This document shows, piece after piece, positions 6,339 through 7,270 of a stretch of DNA of 7,270 nucleotides. The notes beneath the pieces were generated by a model. That model worked only from the letters and a program-made list of their open reading frames with translations, was not told the DNA's origin and did not search any database. The stretch lies in assembly GCA_009783975.1 (NCBI GenBank), contig WRCL01000081.1, positions 1 through 7,270 on the forward strand. The letters are read 5' to 3'. The first letter of the stretch is position 1; each line of letters opens with the position of its first letter. Origin of the DNA: Micrococcales bacterium. Its GTDB lineage: Bacteria > Actinomycetota > Actinomycetes > Actinomycetales > Cellulomonadaceae. The position numbers and the translations under genes were made by a program.

Positions 6339-6353
6339 GAGAGGACCGACGTG
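6339..6353 (+). promoter_or_regulatory. Ribosome binding site and GTG start of ribF
   Basis: GAGAGG at 6339-6344 is six bases before GTG 6351. It fixes the ribF start although the same frame is open upstream to 6147. No convincing promoter is visible between 6250 and 6340. Confidence 0.75.
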
Positions 6354-7270
6354 CGGCTGTGGCGTGGGTTGACCCAGGTACCTGACGGCTTCGGGCCGTC
6401 GATGGTCACCATCGGCAACTTTGACGGGGTGCACGTGGGGCACCAGACGGTGCTGCGGCGCCTGGCTGACGACGCCCGGGCGGCTGGGCTGGCGTCGGTG
6501 GCGATCACGTTCAGCCCGCACCCGTTGCAGGTGCACCGGCCCGACGACGCACCGCCGCTGGTCACCGGCGACACTGACAGGCTCGAGCTGCTCGCCGCGA
6601 CGGGCCTGGACGCGGTGCTGCTGGTCAGCTACACGTTGGAGTTCGCTGACCAGACGCCCGAAGAGTTCGTCCGCACGTACCTCGTCGACGCGCTGCGCGC
6701 CACGACGGTGGTCCTTGGGCGCGACATGCGGTTCGGCCGCGGCAACTGCGGTGACCTGTCGACGATGGTCGCCCTGGGCGCCGAGTTCGGCTTCGACGTG
6801 CGCGTCGTGGAAGACATCGCCGACACCGCCCACGACCGGCGCTGGTCATCGACCTGGTTGCGCGAGCTGCTCGCCGCCGGCGACGTCGTCACCGCCGCAC
6901 GGGTCCTGGGCCGTCCCCACCGCATCCGTGGCCGGGTCGTCCCCGGAGACGCCCGGGGTCACCAGCTCGGGTTCCCCACGGCGAACCTCGAGCCTGAGAC
7001 CGCCGGGATGGTCCCCGCCGACGGTGTGTACGCAGGGTGGTTGCGTCGTACGCGTACCGCTGACGGCACTGTGCTGGTCGACGAGCCCGAGCTGCCCGCC
7101 GCGGTGTCCATCGGCACCAACCCCACCTTCGACGGCAAGCACCGCCGCGTCGAGGCCTACGTCCTGGACCACGACCACCTGGACCTGTACGACGAGGAGG
7201 TCGTCGTCGAGGTCCTCGTCCGCCTGCGCCCCACCATCCGTTTCGAGTCCGTCGACGCGTTGCGTGCGCA
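6351..7270 (+). CDS. ribF: Bifunctional riboflavin kinase/FAD synthetase RibF (3' truncated by window)
   Basis: 306 codons are visible and the gene runs off the right edge just before its C-terminal end. RibF phosphorylates riboflavin to FMN and adenylylates FMN to FAD in the cytoplasm. The N-terminal FAD synthetase domain (about 1-185) has the nucleotidyltransferase motif TIGNFDGVHVGH at 20-31 (HxGH, His28 and His31), ITFSPHP at 52-58, GRDMRFGRGNCGDL at 123-136 and SSTWLRELLAAGDV at 166-179, equivalent to the SSTxxR motif, with Arg171. The C-terminal flavokinase domain (about 186 onward) has LGRPHRIRGRVVPGD, GFPTANL at 207-213 with the PTAN substrate motif, SIGTNPTF at 253-260 and VEAYVLD at 267-273 with the conserved Glu268. 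ribF commonly follows truB directly in actinobacteria; here about 1.3 kb of accessory sequence separates them. Expression may depend on the AbiEi-like gene's promoter. Confidence 0.97.
   Translation, partial: MRLWRGLTQVPDGFGPSMVTIGNFDGVHVGHQTVLRRLADDARAAGLASVAITFSPHPLQVHRPDDAPPLVTGDTDRLELLAATGLDAVLLVSYTLEFADQTPEEFVRTYLVDALRATTVVLGRDMRFGRGNCGDLSTMVALGAEFGFDVRVVEDIADTAHDRRWSSTWLRELLAAGDVVTAARVLGRPHRIRGRVVPGDARGHQLGFPTANLEPETAGMVPADGVYAGWLRRTRTADGTVLVDEPELPAAVSIGTNPTFDGKHRRVEAYVLDHDHLDLYDEEVVVEVLVRLRPTIRFESVDALRA

Noticed and set aside
5535..6833. Large minus-strand ORFs (5535-6833, 5567-6574) opposite the AbiEi-like gene and ribF
   Set aside because: They cross two plus-strand genes with clear motifs; translations are low-complexity GC shadows with no start signals.
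1..7270. Search for CRISPR arrays, tRNA/rRNA genes, transposases, integrases or attachment sites
   Set aside because: No regularly spaced repeats, tRNA-like segment, transposase motif or flanking direct repeat was seen by eye; the only tandem repeats are in-frame coding repeats in infB.

Overview
The window is about 70% GC, with strong G/C bias at third codon positions and frequent GTG starts. Two genes lack a Shine-Dalgarno sequence. This points to a high-GC Gram-positive bacterium (Actinomycetota). A Micrococcales or Cellulomonas-like host is my guess from the style of the proteins; nothing in the window proves it. All genes lie on the + strand and belong mostly to the conserved translation/ribosome-maturation block ylxR - infB - (small membrane protein) - rbfA - truB - (inserted cassette) - ribF.

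Layout: 2-214 is the C-terminal end of a YlxR-family protein, followed by 120 bp with no gene. infB (translation initiation factor IF2) fills 335-3184. Its N-terminal linker is very long, repetitive and rich in Pro, Gly and Arg, and its core is fully canonical. A perfect-arm hairpin follows infB. At 3284-3673 comes an unrecognised single-pass membrane protein of 129 residues. rbfA (3722-4150) and truB (4147-5073) follow, overlapping by 4 bases. The small membrane gene and rbfA both appear to start from leaderless transcripts: each has a -10-like hexamer ending 6 bases before its ATG and no ribosome binding site. A long stem with a T run directly after the truB stop is a strong intrinsic terminator.

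The accessory part is 5130-6345. Between truB and ribF sits a gene (5166-6146) whose product reads as a three-part protein: an N-terminal PD-(D/E)xK/Mrr-like nuclease-fold region, a helix-turn-helix, and a C-terminal region resembling AbiEi-type (type IV toxin-antitoxin) antitoxins. A 10-bp perfect inverted repeat spans its -10 region, ribosome binding site and start codon, which fits autoregulation. Its stop overlaps (ATGA) the start of a 61-codon ORF. That is where an AbiEii toxin gene would be expected, but this ORF is far too short and looks like a decayed remnant. ribF (FAD synthetase/riboflavin kinase) begins at 6351 and runs off the right edge.

The housekeeping genes serve initiation (IF2), 30S maturation (RbfA), tRNA pseudouridine-55 formation (TruB) and flavin cofactor synthesis (RibF). 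The AbiEi-like cassette, with its probably broken partner, is the unusual item. The hairpins and internal promoters suggest that the block is several transcription units rather than one operon.
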